Source: Fagopyrum homotropicum
Lineage: Eukaryota; Streptophyta; Magnoliopsida; Caryophyllales; Polygonaceae
DNA: 64,000 bases
Direction of reading: 5' to 3'
Assembly (NCBI GenBank): GCA_033239125.1
Contig: BSWB01000004.1
Span: forward strand, 139,512,426 to 139,576,425
The position numbers and the translations under genes were made by a program. Shown one piece after another: positions 26,227-38,477 of this stretch (the stretch's first letter is position 1; the number at the start of each line of letters is the position of its first letter). Under the pieces are notes generated by a model. It had not been told where the DNA came from, did no database searches, and saw only the letters and a program-made list of their open reading frames with translations.

Positions 26227-27967
26227 TGATAGCATGAATTATAGTCTATATTTTGGGGTTTGTTTGGACGTTTTATCTTCAATAATCTGCATGTTAGCAT
26301 GTATAATATGTGATTATACTACCATTTCATCTACCTTTGCGAGGATCGAGGTCTACACCTAGTTTTGTTGTAATTGCAGGTAATTTGGTACGTTTTGCAT
26401 CAAAAAGGAGCAAAAGGAGTCATGAGTCATTTGGAGCTAAATCCAGGAAGCATAGCCATGGATTAAAGATTTACTTTGGACCAGTTTTGAGAGATTTCGC
26501 ATTCAGTTGTGACTCACCTCGGTTTACCAGAGATTCACCTCGACCGAGGTAATCCAGAGACGCCGACTCGACCGAGGCGAACACCTAGGACGCGGCGAGA
26601 ATATTTTATTCTTGGCTGAGATCTTTTAAAATTGGAAAGTGATCTTATATTTTTGGGCTTGGCTCCTGGAAGGAAGGAGATATGCAGAATCATATATTTT
26701 ACCTATATTTTTGGGAAAATATCTTTCTAAGATTTATTATCTTTGGAGGGTTATTTTCCTATAAAAAGGGTTGGATTTCCACAATTCCAAGATCTCGCAT
26801 ACAAGCCGCTTACACCGAAAAACACGCAGCAGCAGCACCCTACTCCAGTTGGGAGTTTTGAAGAACCTTTTTGAAGGTTGAAGGAAGATAGAAGTCTATA
26901 GCTTTTATAGCTCTTTGGAGGGTTTTGTAAGATTGTCTTTAATTCCCTCACTTGTTGTCTTGTCTTGTTGGATTGCTATCCAAGGAACGCTTTGTTGTGA
27001 TATTTGATTCAGTTATTGAAGTCTTTTCATTAAATTCTTCTTTGTTCAAATATTCACTTTCTTCCATATATTTTAATACTTTCATTATGATGATGAGTGG
27101 CTAATTTCCTTGTGTGATTCTAGGGTGATTAGCTGAAGGTTGTGGGAAAAACAATGATAGAATAATCTTAGATTCCAGTAGGATCCTGAAAGTTCGAGTC
27201 TTTAACCTTAACCCTAAGCATCTCGTTCAGTCGATGAACATCTCGGCCGGGGTGGAAACTGGCTGACCGAGGTGACTTATCTGATCCATAACTGAGAGTT
27301 AAGTGTTAGAGTTTGCCAAATCCTATTCTTATTACACCTTTCCTGGTTCAAAGCAAGCTTAGGATGAGACTTACCCGGTAATTCCTTAGTTTGTGTACCA
27401 ACGATCATAAGTGTAGGTAATAAAGGTTTATCCTTTATTGGGGTTTGAGTGTGCTTCCATCCCACCTTTGTGAGTTAGCCTGAGACTTACCCGGTAAAGG
27501 TTGATTCTATTCCCTTAGATGGTATGTTAAGTTTGAGGTTATAATTCTTTATCTTGATTCCTTGAGACTTACCCGGTAATAGGAGTTACGGTTTAGGATT
27601 AGTGTGTAGTGAGACTTACCCGGTGATCTACTCCACTTTAGAAACACCTTCCCCACGCAAAAATCTCAGCTTTGTCCGCTTATCTATAGATCTTGAGTTG
27701 GAACCACAACTAGATGCTTTAATCCCTAGAATTGCATGTTTGCTTTATTGACTTCTTATTCATCTTTGATTGTGTTAATCGCTCTTGTGGTTAGTATTGA
27801 CATAAGCACACCGTATTGACTTTGTTTCACCGAGTCCCTGTGATCGACCCCTGGAATTTTCTTGCTTTTACTACGATTGACCCGTACACTGCGGGTTCGC
27901 ATCCTTGTTTTAAGCTTAAGTCTAGGGTTATAAATTTAAAGCTTGCACACACCGTTTGGAGCGAACA
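26227..27967 (+). repeat. B1 3' LTR, 1741 bp
   Basis: Near-identical to 16298-18037. I count by eye nine substitutions and one single-base indel, the indel within the TATA region (26760-26770). Palindromes are at 26515-26580 and 27217-27275, and the four GAGACTTACCCGGTRA copies at 27365-27626. Confidence 0.96.
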
Positions 27968-27972
27968 AAGGT
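27968..27972. repeat. Target site duplication of B1, right copy (AAGGT)
   Basis: Identical to 16293-16297; sequence beyond it continues the A2 RT domain. Confidence 0.95.
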
Positions 27973-30359
27973 TAGCACAACATTCGCATTTTTGCTATCT
28001 TGACGGTTATAGTGGATTCTTTCAGATTCCGATACACCCGGATGATCAAGAGAAGACCACGTTCACGTGCCCGTGGGGTACGTTTGCCTATAGGAGGATG
28101 CCGTTTGGGCTTTGCAACACCCCAACCACCTTTCAAAGGTGCATGATGGCCATCTTCTCGGAATATATAGAGGAAATCATGGAGGTTTTTATGGATGACT
28201 TCTCCGTTTATGGTTCCTCTTTTGACAATTGTCTTTCTAACCTTGCTCTTGTGTTACAAAGGTGTGAAGACACTAACCTAGTTCTTAATTGGGAGAAGTG
28301 TCAATTTATGGTGAAAGAAGGCATTGTATTAGGACACTTAATCTCTAGTAGAGGGATTGAGGTGGATAAAGCTAAGATAGAGACAATAGAAAAGCTTCCT
28401 CCCCCAACTTCGGTGAAAGGGATAAGAAGTTTTCTAGGACATGCTGGATTTTATAGACGTTTCATAAAGGATTTCTCTAAGATATCAAAGCCGCTTACTA
28501 ATCTATTGATGAAGGATGCAATTTTTGATTTTTCACAGGAATGTCTAGATGCATTCAATAAGATTCGGGAAGCTCTAATCTCAGCCCCGATTATCCAACC
28601 TCCGGATTGGAATCTTCCCTTTGAGGTTATGTGTGATGCAAGTGACGTAGCTATAGGAGCTATTCTTAGGCAAAGAAAGGAAGGACGAACCCACGCTATC
28701 TACTACGCTAGCAAGATGCTAGATGAAGCGCAGCTCAACTACGCCACTACCGAAAAGGAATTCTTAGCAATTGTATATGTAATTGACAAATTTCGCTCTT
28801 ATCTTGTAGGTGCAAAGGTGATTGTATACACGGATCATGCTGCGATCCGGTATCTACTTGCAAAGAAGGATGCGAAGCCAAGGCTAATTAGATGGATTCT
28901 TCTCCTACAAGAATTCGATCTAGAGATCCGCGACAAGAAGGGTTCGGAAAATTCTGTTGCGGATCATTTGAGTCGCCTAACACATCTAGAGGACGACCAT
29001 ATACCTATAGATGACTCCTTTCCGGACGAGCATTTACATATCATAGAGGAGTGCATCGATGTGATCACCAAAGGTAACGAACCATGGTTTGCTGATTTTG
29101 TTAACTATTTGGTTTGTCAAGAATTACCGCCCGTATTATCCTACGCACAAAAAAAGAAGTTCTTTAAGGATGTTCGGGAATACTTTTGGAATGAACCTCT
29201 CCTCTTTAAGAGAGGTCCGGACGGCATTATTCGGCGATGTGTGCCGGAAGATGAGATGCAAAGTGTCATCCGTCATTGTCATTCACTACCTTGTGGAGGA
29301 CACGCTAGTTCGAATAAGACTAGCGCTAAGGTATTGCAATCTGGATTCTTTTGGCCTACTCTATTTAAAGATGTGCAAACCTTTGTTTCCTGCTGCGATG
29401 CTTGTCAAAGAACAGGGAATATATCTAGGAGGAATGAGATGCCTCTCAACAACATCCAAGAGGTGGAGATCTTTGACATTTGGGGAGTAGACTTCATGGG
29501 ACCTTTCCCACCATCTTGTGGAAACCAATACATACTTTTAGCGGTGGATTATGTTTCAAGATGGGTGGAAGCAATTGCCTCTCCCACCAATGATGCCATG
29601 GTAGAGGTCAAGTTCTTTAACAAGACCATCTTCCCACGATTTGTGACACCACGGACTATCATTAGTGATGGAGGTTCTCACTTCATTGCCCGACGCTTTG
29701 AAGCTCTTCTATCTAAGTATGGGGTGACTCACAAGATCGCCACCCCTTATCATCCACAAACTAGTGGACAAGTGGAGATCTCAAACCGGGAGATCAAAGG
29801 AATCCTAGAGAAGACGGTTTCAAGGACAAGGAAGGATTGGTCTTTGAAGCTAGATGACGCATTATGGGCGTACCGGACTGCATATAAGACTCCCATCGGA
29901 ACAACACCATACAACCTTGTGTATAGGAAGTCTTGTCACTTACCGGTAGAGTTGGAGCATAAGGCGTATTGGGCAATAAAGTGGTTGAACTTCAGCATGA
30001 AGGAAGCGGGAGAGAAGCGTCTCTTGGACCTCAATGAGCTTGAAGAACTTCGCTTGAACGCCGACGAAAACGCCAAGATTTATAAAGAAAGAGCGAAGCG
30101 TTGACATGATAAGCATATCATCCCAAAGGACCTCAAAGAGGGAGATCAAGTCCTCCTCTTTAATTCAAGGCTTCGTCTCTTTCCAAGTAAGCTTAAATCT
30201 CGTTGGACTGGACCTTTTCTAATCAAACATGTTTTTCCCCATGGTGCAGTTGAAATATGGGGTGAAAAGGGCGGAAGCTTTAATGTGAACGGTCAATGAC
30301 TCAAGAAGTATACACCGGAACTCCAAGCTAAAGAGTTCGCGCCCACCGCACTCGAATAA
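27973..30359 (+). pseudogene. A2 gag-pol, 3' half
   Basis: Long open stretch to 30104 covering RT (FMDDF), RNase H and integrase with the zinc motif and D, D35E residues (WGVDFMGP, IISDGGSHF, GQVE). It is closed by TGG to TGA at about 30102 and by CGA to TGA near 30297; the true stop by homology is 30357-30359. Both nonsense changes are G-to-A or C-to-T, as expected from decay of methylated cytosines. Apart from these it is well preserved. Confidence 0.92.
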
Positions 30360-31188
30360 GTGCGAATATGCTCTAGCTACGGACCTTAAACAAAGCGCTT
30401 CTTGGGAGGCAACCCAAGGTATTGCACTTACGTTTTTGTTTTTGATTCATAGATTAGAATACTATAGACGTTTTGTTTTGTTTTGCTTTCGATGTCTTCC
30501 GGTATGTTCGTGTTTTTGGATGTAGGATCAGTGGAAAAGAAAAGGGGAAGGAAAAATTTGAAGAAAATTGACGAAACTTGGACTTTGACACATTACAGAG
30601 CGTTCCATGGCCAAAACCACGGCCGTGACAGCTACAGTGACCGTAATTTTCAAAAGCCTGTGAAAAATCACCAAAACCACGGTTCCGTACATTTCCACGG
30701 CCGTGGAAACCCCCGATAGACCGTGATTTTCCAAAATTTTTACGGCCACTATAAAAACCACGTTTCTTCACAAACATCACAAAAACACCAAAATCCACGC
30801 CCTATTTCGCTGATTACCTTCCTCCTTTCCCAATTTCTCGTTCGTTAATCGTTTTCAACGATTCTTTGGCCTAAACTGAAGAAATTTCCGTCACCTACAA
30901 GATCCAAGCAACGATTCGAGCGGAAATTCACCGGAGAAGACAGAATTCGGATTCCAAAATCCGAAAACCTAGGTTTTTCACCTCTTCTTTCTCTTTGTCG
31001 ATTCGGCTTTGTTTTTGCTAGAATTTTTAGGAGAACTGATTGGATTTGGACTGAAATTAGTCTAGGGCTGCTTTCTGTTGAGTTTGGTGTGATTCTGCTG
31101 AGTTTTGCGAATTTTCGAGACGAATCACGGTCTTTGGGCATTCCACGACCGTGGAATCTGAAGAACAGGCCGTGGTTTCTGACAGAAA
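30360..31188 (+). promoter_or_regulatory. A2 pol-env spacer with putative internal promoter
   Basis: TATAAAAA at 30750-30757 lies 439 nt before the env-like ATG (31189). Upstream, 30598-30745 holds family-A palindromes, including TTTCCACGGCCGTGGAAA at 30692-30709. A further cluster precedes the ATG (31122-31177). A small hairpin, AATCGTT-TTC-AACGATT, lies at about 30847-30863 and is shared with A1. Confidence 0.65.
30392..30425 (+). other. Conserved post-pol hairpin block (A2)
   Basis: AAAGCGCTT then CTTGGGAGGCAACCCAAG (30401-30418) then GTATTG. The stem is perfect although A2 pol is decayed. Confidence 0.8.
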
Positions 31189-32739
31189 ATGGATTTTGTA
31201 AGGAGAATGTCTGATAGAAATAAGAATAAGAAAAGGAAAGGCAATATTGCTTCCTCTTCTAGAGCACCACCCACTGAGCCCCCATTACCCCCATCATCAC
31301 CATCACCACCTCCCCCTAGGATCCCTACTATCCACGAGGATCATCTTGATGCCTTAGAGAGGATCCTTAAGAGAGCGGTCATAGGACCTAGGTATCTACT
31401 ACTTGAGGAGTTAGAGCCTTTGCATGTGATAGGGGACCTCACTTGGCTGCTAGATAGAGTCGGTTTAGTCATCTTCTCCGCTATTCGAGAAGATGCTTAT
31501 GAGGAGATTACTAGGGAGTTCGTGGTTTCCTTTGAGCATAGCCACGTTGACAGTACCGTTTCTTTCCGGCTGATGGAGAGAAACTATGAGTTCTCTATTA
31601 GAGAGTTTGGAGCCTTCTTTGGGTTCCATGAGACCTTTAATGGTCGATTCCCCAGTGGCGTGTACGCCAAGGATTTCTTGGCGGAGACTGCTATGATATA
31701 CGCCAGCGAGGACTGCTGGCAACCTGCTGATACCAAGGCTAGATTGATCTATCACCTAGCCTTGAAGATTGCTCATAGGGTGCTTTCTGAGTGTCTCTTC
31801 CCTAGGACGGAGACACCTCAGAAGATTAAAACGGACGAGTTGTTTTTGCCCTACTGTATGTTATATGGTAGGCCAGCTGATTGTGCCACCCTCTTAGCTG
31901 CTACTATGAGCAAGCTAAAGAATAAGAGGGCCGGCAACATTGGATACGGTGGGATGGTCACCCACCTTGCTAGGCAGTTAGGGGTAGACTTCTCCGCGTG
32001 CACCCGCATTGCAGCTAGACCCCTAGGACTTGAGAGCCTTATGACGAGAGGCATTATCTTCCCTGCACATAGAGCTTCACCTACAGCTTCCATGCCTTGG
32101 GAGAGTAGGATAGGTAGAGGGATTGCTTGGCTTCCTGAGTATTCCATTATGGCTGGACGCCATAACTGGAAGGAGACGTTCGCTGCCATGCATGCGAACA
32201 GATTAGTAGCCCCTCCTTATGTCCCACCACCACCAGTTGTAGAGGAGGAGGAGATGAGAGGAGGTGATGAGTATGAGGGAGGAGGAGGAGAGCATGACTT
32301 TGATACCTTTCCGGATCAGCCGGACGCAGTTCCTGACCTTCCTAGACACTCTCCCCGCCCCGCTAGAGCTTCAGGTTCTTCCTCTCGCCGTGCTAGTGTG
32401 AGCGAGAGACCTACATGGATGGCGGACCCTCCTTCATGGTATAGTACGCAGCCGGACTGGATGGGAGCTCCACCACCTTGGCATGCCCAGCCACCACCTA
32501 CACCAGCACCTTCAGAGGCACCGGCATGGTACAGCCAGCCACCCGGTTGGTATGAGCAGCTACCGGAGTGGGCCACCGACCTTTCCGATAGGGTCGGAGC
32601 CTTGGAGATCCGTGCAGATGCTAGGGATGCACGAGCCGACGATCACGACCGCATGATGAGAGACATATACCGCCAGCAGTTTGGGCGGAACTATGATCCC
32701 GGTTTCTTCCCATTTCCACCTCCACTGCCACCTCAGTGA
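31189..32739 (+). CDS. Env-like (ATHILA second-ORF) protein of A2
   Basis: Intact 516-residue ORF starting MDFVRRMSDR, although the A2 gag-pol is broken. It has a basic N-terminus (NKKRKGN), a Pro-rich stretch, a core with FPRTETPQKIKTDELF and GYGGMVTHLAR, an acidic Gly-rich segment, repeated Trp-Tyr/Pro motifs and a helical tail ending FPFPPPLPPQ. No membrane segment or signal peptide is seen. Close to the A1 protein along its length. Function unknown. Confidence 0.88.
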   Translation: MDFVRRMSDRNKNKKRKGNIASSSRAPPTEPPLPPSSPSPPPPRIPTIHEDHLDALERILKRAVIGPRYLLLEELEPLHVIGDLTWLLDRVGLVIFSAIREDAYEEITREFVVSFEHSHVDSTVSFRLMERNYEFSIREFGAFFGFHETFNGRFPSGVYAKDFLAETAMIYASEDCWQPADTKARLIYHLALKIAHRVLSECLFPRTETPQKIKTDELFLPYCMLYGRPADCATLLAATMSKLKNKRAGNIGYGGMVTHLARQLGVDFSACTRIAARPLGLESLMTRGIIFPAHRASPTASMPWESRIGRGIAWLPEYSIMAGRHNWKETFAAMHANRLVAPPYVPPPPVVEEEEMRGGDEYEGGGGEHDFDTFPDQPDAVPDLPRHSPRPARASGSSSRRASVSERPTWMADPPSWYSTQPDWMGAPPPWHAQPPPTPAPSEAPAWYSQPPGWYEQLPEWATDLSDRVGALEIRADARDARADDHDRMMRDIYRQQFGRNYDPGFFPFPPPLPPQ

Positions 32740-34104
32740 TGACCTGGACGATCTACCGCTTTAGCCGCTCCACCACCTCTTGTGAGTTCTTTTTCTTTCT
32801 TTCTTTTCTTTATTTTCTTTATGAACATTAGGGACAATGTTTGTTCCAAGTATGGGGTGGGGTGTGACTAATCGTTTGTAATAACTCTTACTCACTTTGT
32901 ATGCTTTGATCGAGAACACTTGCATGTTTCATTCTATTGTTACACGTTTCATTATTGCATTGCATGAAAAAGCTTTTGAAAAACCCATAAAAATTGAAAA
33001 AAATTTGAAAATTTTGTGCTTCTAAGGATAGAGATGACTTCTATGATAATCACTACTTGTGAATTAAGTTTTGATGACAATCGCATGCTTAAACAAATAG
33101 TGAATTGAAAAGAAATTGAATTAGTTGATTATTCCTCTTTTGCAAGTTTCATAATGTGAAGAATGTTACCTAAATCATGTTGAGAAATCAAGGTTGAAAT
33201 CACATAATAAGTTCTTATACTTCTTGTTGAAATGATTAAGGCAATTCGATTTTCTTTCTTCTTTTTTTTTGATCATTTAGCCCCTCATTGAAATAATGGC
33301 CTCCTTTACCTATCCGGGAATTTGGAGGAGCTGAGTATTTGGCATGTTTGATGTGGGAGGGCCATGAAAGCAAAATTTTGCATTCAAAAGAATAGAAAGA
33401 AATTATAAGTTTGGGGAAGTCAATCATGACGATGAGTAACTCGGCACCATTCACATAGCCGGGTGTTTGTGTCTTGCCAAAGTCGGATTGAGCGATATTC
33501 CTAGCGGATTATGGTATGTGCATCAAGGGTTTGAGGCATCTCGTAAAATTGAGAAACGCCAATCTCCTAGGCTTCGGTTTTTGTGCACCTCTGTCAGTAA
33601 CTCCAAAAGTAAAGTCGAAAAATGAATTGAAAAGAAGAGATCAAAGCTCTAAGTTGAAAGTGTTGCGGGAACCGCAAGAGAAAAAGAAAAGAGTTGGTTA
33701 TCCACTTTCCCGGATTCATGCACCACATTCCTTAAAGTTTTCCTTCCCTTTTCCACATTCTAGACCTTGTTTGAAAGTCCTTAAGATCAAGAGAATGATA
33801 TATGACTTGGTGATCTAAATTGAAGTTTCTTATGATTGATTTTGATAATGTTTGAAGGTTATGATGTTTACATGGAAGTTTGATCAATTCATGAGTTTTC
33901 TTTGCTCTTTACTCTTTGATTATGTATATGAGAGTCTTATGAACGAATGAAGCAAGGTTTGAGAATGATCTATTGACTTAGAAGCACATTCATCTGTAAG
34001 ACGTTTTGATTTTGAGAATGTATCCATATTTCATCCTAACTTGAGTTTTAGAGCTTTTGAAAGACCTCGCTTGGGGACAAGCAAGTGGCAAGTATGGGGT
34101 TATT
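32740..34104 (+). other. A2 3' untranslated region
   Basis: Post-env module GGGACAATG...AAGTATGGGG at 32830-32863. The cross-family conserved block is at 33409-33598, with flanking similarity from about 33260 to 33740. The LTR-adjacent polypurine module is at 34071-34104. No ORF of note. Confidence 0.75.
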
Positions 34105-34910
34105 TGTTAGCATGAAATATTGTGATATTTTAGGCACGTTTTCTAGATGTATTTGATCCATATTAGTGTTCATTGATAAAGCATTGAAGCAATTGTGAGT
34201 TAGTTTATCTATATTGTCGATATAGAGGTCTACATAAGCTTTGTGTTGATTGTAGACAAATAAGAGCTAAAACCGAACGGATTAAGAGAGAATGGAGATG
34301 GATTGAGCATATACAAGGATTGAGGACACCACAAAAGAGCTAAGGAAGATGTTAGGATGAAGAATGACACAAAACAAAGTGAATTACGAGCTACTTATGT
34401 TTCCACGCTCTAAAATACGGCCGTAATGAAGTCCACGCTCTAAACCACGGCCGTGGAACTTTGGCAACATGAGCGTGGAGCATTCCAGTGAGTTACACGA
34501 CCGTGGAAGTTGTGAAGCACCGTAATCAAATTCCACACTCTAAACCACGCTCTAAACCACGGGCGTGGAACCCTCTATGACCGTGATTTAGGCGATCTTT
34601 TAACGTACAAATTAAAGCCACGATCTTTTAGACAATGGGCTGGACACTTATTTTATCTTGCCCTATAAAAGGACGGAAGGAGAGAGATTCCGTCACCTCG
34701 GCTTAGACCTTCGCTTAGACCTCTGCTTAGACCTTCGCTTACGCTTACTTGCACGTGCTTAGGGTTTCAATTGGACATGCGGAGATTACCATTTTGCAAA
34801 GGAGATTTGCAAATACTTGGAGATTTGGAAGTTACGCTTTGTCCTTAGGTTTCATTAGAAGACGGATTGACATCCCGCTCTTCGTTCTTATCAAGGATTG
34901 TGAATGAAAA
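34105..34910 (+). repeat. A2 3' LTR, truncated
   Basis: Starts TGTTAGCATG. Family-A palindromes and half sites at 34397-34600 include CCACGGCCGTGG and repeated CCACGCTCTAAA words. The TATA box is at 34664-34670. Similarity to the A1 LTR ends near 34900-34915, so roughly 950 bp of U5-side LTR is missing. Confidence 0.85.
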
Positions 34911-35844
34911 CTTTAGAACCTAAGGTGATCAATCTCAAGTAATAGTAAAACATGCAATTAGACAATGGAGATCAAGGAAACACAAAGCATTACTGAATGA
35001 AAACTTATATTAAAGAAAACTTACAACCAAAGTAACAACGCAGCTTCAAACCAACCCAATGTAACAAGGGAGTTAACAACTCATTACAATGGAAATGATG
35101 AGAAAATTGGTTTCTAAGTGGAAAATGATGGATAACAAGTTGGATGATTCTAGCAATCAACCAAGGACTATTTATACTACAAAAGACACTAAATAGGAGT
35201 AAATGGCCGGCCCAAAACAGCCACCTTTAATGCCATAAAGGTGGTGTAAATAGCCGGAGTAAAGCTTATGTCGTTGAACCGCAGGGGCGGCCTTCAGCTC
35301 CGCAGGGCCGATGAAGGCAAAAACGCTTGATCTTCTTCATGGCCGCAGGGGCGGATCTTTAATGCTCTTCAAACGTCTGACTCTTCAACTTCCTGCCGTT
35401 TCTGATGCCAAGCCGCCGGGGCGTCCCAGTGTCGACGCGGGGCGGTGACACAAAGTCTTCATCTTCCAGCTCCCAGGTTGAGGCGTAGGCAGAGGTGCAG
35501 GGGGAGGCGCAGGGGCGTTGGTCTTCGCTTCTTCAAGGCAAGTCACCGCAGGGGCGCCAGGGGTTGAAGTAGGGGCGGTGAAAGTCTTCGTGGCTGGCGC
35601 TGGCGAAGGCGCAGGGAGCGCTCCGGAGTAAGGTGTCACCCGCAGGGGTGGTGACAAGGCTCCGCGGGGGCGGTGAAGCAACAGAAGATTTGCTTCGTGA
35701 ACGATCTTCACTCCTAAGTGCTTATAACTCCTTCCTTAGCTTCTTTTAGTCTTCTTCTTCTAGACCAAGGAGTTAGTAGCATAAACCGACACAAATGCAA
35801 TAAAAAGACTCTAAAAACTATCCTAAATGATAGTGATTCCATCA
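34911..35844 (-). repeat. LTR-like segment E, unassigned
   Basis: Sits between the truncated A2 LTR and the truncated 3' UTR of B2 and matches neither. On the minus strand it reads like an LTR: it starts near TGATAGGTGATGG (about 35840), has a GC-rich cluster of CCGCCCCTGCGG-type repeats (35276-35690), then a TATA box (TATAAATA, complement of 35169-35176). The motif resembles that in the D LTR. No GCGAACA end is found, so it is truncated or chimeric. LTR identity is inferred only from layout. Confidence 0.45.
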
Positions 35845-37198
35845 CCTATCATTCTTCCACTCGTAGATCACCCTAAGAGCATGCTTCATAGCTAATAAAA
35901 TCAACACCTGCCCAAAACATATTATGAATATAAGAAAGTTGATCATCTTTTGCATAACATAATAGAATGTGTAGTAAATCATATTTACCGAAATTAATCA
36001 TGCATAATCCAGTTTAAACCACAAAGTCAATCAACATACTCAAGGTCTCAAGGACTTTCAAAATAGAGGTCAAGAAATGTGTTAGGGTGGGATGTATATT
36101 GGGTAATGTGGTTCTGAAATCCAAGAATAGGATCTTTACTTCACTTCTTTGAATTCCAAACATCTTCCACCAATGAGCTTTGCTTATTCTTTCTGGCATA
36201 CTTTCACTTTTTTCACTTTATTTTTGAGAACATGGATAGAGGTGCACAATAACCGAAGTCTAGGAGATCAACAATTCTCAATTTTTTGAGATGCCTCAAA
36301 ACCTTAATGCACATCCATAACCCGTTAGGAATATCGATCAATCCGACTTTGGCAAGACACAAACACCCGGCTATGTGAATGGTGCGGAGTTACTCATCAT
36401 CAAGATCAACGTCCCCAAACCTATTTTTCTAACACTTTCAACCATAGTCTCAACTTCACTTTACACGCTTTTTATCAACTGCATCCATATTCCCGGATAG
36501 GTCAAGGGATGCAAATATATATATGAAGGGCTAAAAGCATGATCAAGAAGAAGAAGAAGAAGAAGAAGAAGAGAAGTGAAGTGCCTTAATCATTCCATGA
36601 AGAACGTGAGAGAACTTATAAAGTGGTTTCAACCTTCAAATTCAACATGATTTTGATAAAACAAAATACTAAGCATGCTAGAATTTTAAACAAAACATTT
36701 AGCAACTTAAACATATCATAAAATCTTTTGAACACATAAATATTTCAAAGCTAATTTGCAATCAAATATCATCATCGAGGTCATATCTGGATTAGAAGCA
36801 CAAAACGTTTTGAAAAATTCTTCAGTTTCAAAATTATTTCAGTCGTGATGGTTTGACAGCACCTGAGATGATCGACCGAGGTGAACCTCAGTTGTCTCAA
36901 TCTCGTTTGGCCAAGTCGTCTCGGTCGAGGTCAAAAAAATTTCATTCTAGTTTCGACGTTTTTTAATCAAAAATCCTTATGCAGTGCATGTAAAGAGACA
37001 TATAAGCACATGTAGGCAAATAAGATCATAAGCAAAGTCATCAAGTCAACAATTATTACAGATTACAGATCCAAGCAAGTCAAATATCCCATACTTGAGA
37101 CACATTGTCCCAATGGGTCAAGAGTAAGTCAGAACCAGGTACTCACCTAATGGAAAAGTAGAACAACAATAGAAACTAGAACATGATCCGGAATAAGC
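35845..37198 (-). other. B2 3' untranslated region
   Basis: Homologous to the B1 and B3 3' UTRs. The cross-family block is at 36229-36421, an (AAG)n tract at about 36545-36572, family-B palindrome remnants at 36870-36935 and the post-env PPT-like module at 37087-37121. No ORF supported. Confidence 0.75.
36545..36572. repeat. (AAG)n microsatellite
   Basis: About nine AAG units in the B2 3' UTR. A shorter tract sits at the same place in B1 (about 25390-25408, as CTT) and B3. Confidence 0.8.
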
Positions 37199-38477
37199 TC
37201 AATCGTCGGAAGCAGGTGGAATGTATGGATATTGAGTAGGATAGAAAGGATACCCCATCTGCTGCTCGAACATCAACATCACCATCAGACGCTGGTGGTG
37301 TTGTCTCTCCTATATCTCCTGCGTCCAAGTCTGAATAGAGCGAGTCTGAGCGAGGAAGCATGAGGTCATGTCAGTATCTAAAGCTTGAAAAGACTCCATC
37401 ATTTGATGAGTCAAATCATCTATCCTCCTATGCGCCTCGGGATCACGGAGGCGGCGAGCTCACTGCTGCTGTGATGGCTGGGGAATCTCCACCGGAACAG
37501 CTGGTGTCTCCCGATCATCCTTTGTAGCCTCGTCGTCAAGGTCGATGGTGGGAACACTCGGACTAGTTGTATGTGTACCGGTATCCATCACTGCGGCTTC
37601 ACCAGCGCCGTCATCATCGTCATCAGATCTCAACTCCGCATCTATATATAGCAGACTCCTGCATAATAGGATACCAAACTGTCGACTAGTTCTGAGGGTC
37701 AAAGATGGTGACAGATGTAGATTTATGACGGTGGCCATATGAGTCATCAATTCCCCAAAGTAGGTAACACCCTTCTTCTTCCCCTTCACCATGTGAAGCT
37801 CCTCAGCAAGTATGGCAGAGAAGTCCGGAATACCACCTGTAAACATACAAAACATAGCAAACAACTCACCATGGAGGATCTTCTGGGGCGTCTCAGTACG
37901 CGCCAGAAGCATCTCGTTGAGAATCCTATGGGTGACGCGGAAGGCGAGATGGTAAACGATACGCTCCCTAGAGTCCCCTGGCTGCCATCTATCTCGATGG
38001 GAGGTGATGTGTGCAATGCTCACCCATAAATCACGAGCATGCCGGCTGGACGAGAAATTTGTAGTTGTAGGAGGATGAAACCCGAAGATCTTTCCAAACT
38101 GGTCGATGGGGATAGCATAATTCTTGTTGAGCAGTTGGATCTTGATTCCCTTCTCCTCCGGCACATAAGTAACAGAGCTCAAAAACTCGTACGTCGGCTC
38201 CAAATAAGCCGGCACACGAATTGCTAGGAAGGTCTCCAGTCCGACCACTTGAGACCATCTTCGGCAAATCCTCAACAACATGCAGACAATCAAAATCACC
38301 AATGTCTACATACCGCGGAGCAATGATGGCGCAGCCACAAATGCGATCAAAGTCCTCTTGGAATCTCTCATGGATAACCGGGACCTGTGGTTGCGGGGGA
38401 TGTGATGGAGAAGGCTACCGAGCAGTAGGACGGTCTCGGAGAGCCAACTAACGATCAGAACGACGCAAATTATCCAT
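37199..38477 (-). pseudogene. B2 env-like ORF, broken
   Basis: Starts MDNLRRSDR at 38477 and ends at 37199-37201 by homology with B1. An early stop and at least one frameshift (around 38260-38310) break it; the longest open piece is 37460-38302. The RTETPQKI core motif is still visible. The C-terminal region is in other frames. Confidence 0.8.

Larger units (their letters stand above)
16298..27967 (+). mobile_element. Full-length Athila-type element B1, 11670 bp, integrase-less
   Basis: Complete plus-strand element with LTRs of 1740 and 1741 bp, a perfect tRNA-Asp primer site, an open gag-pol ORF lacking integrase, an internal promoter, an intact env-like ORF, a polypurine tract and a perfect AAGGT target duplication within the A2 RT gene. 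The two LTRs differ at about ten sites by eye, so it is the youngest dated insertion here. Because it lacks integrase, it was presumably mobilised in trans. Confidence 0.96.
27968..34910 (+). mobile_element. Athila-type element A2, right part
   Basis: Continuation of A2 after B1: RT, RNase H, integrase, pol-env spacer, env-like ORF, 3' UTR and about 800 bp of 3' LTR. The LTR match to A1 fades around 34900-34915, where unrelated LTR-like sequence begins. Confidence 0.9.

Noticed and set aside
35385..35711. 108-codon Pro/Ala-rich open frame in segment E (minus strand)
   Set aside because: Composition follows from the GC-rich CCGCCCCTGCGG repeats, with no recognisable domain; it lies on the promoter side of an LTR-like sequence.
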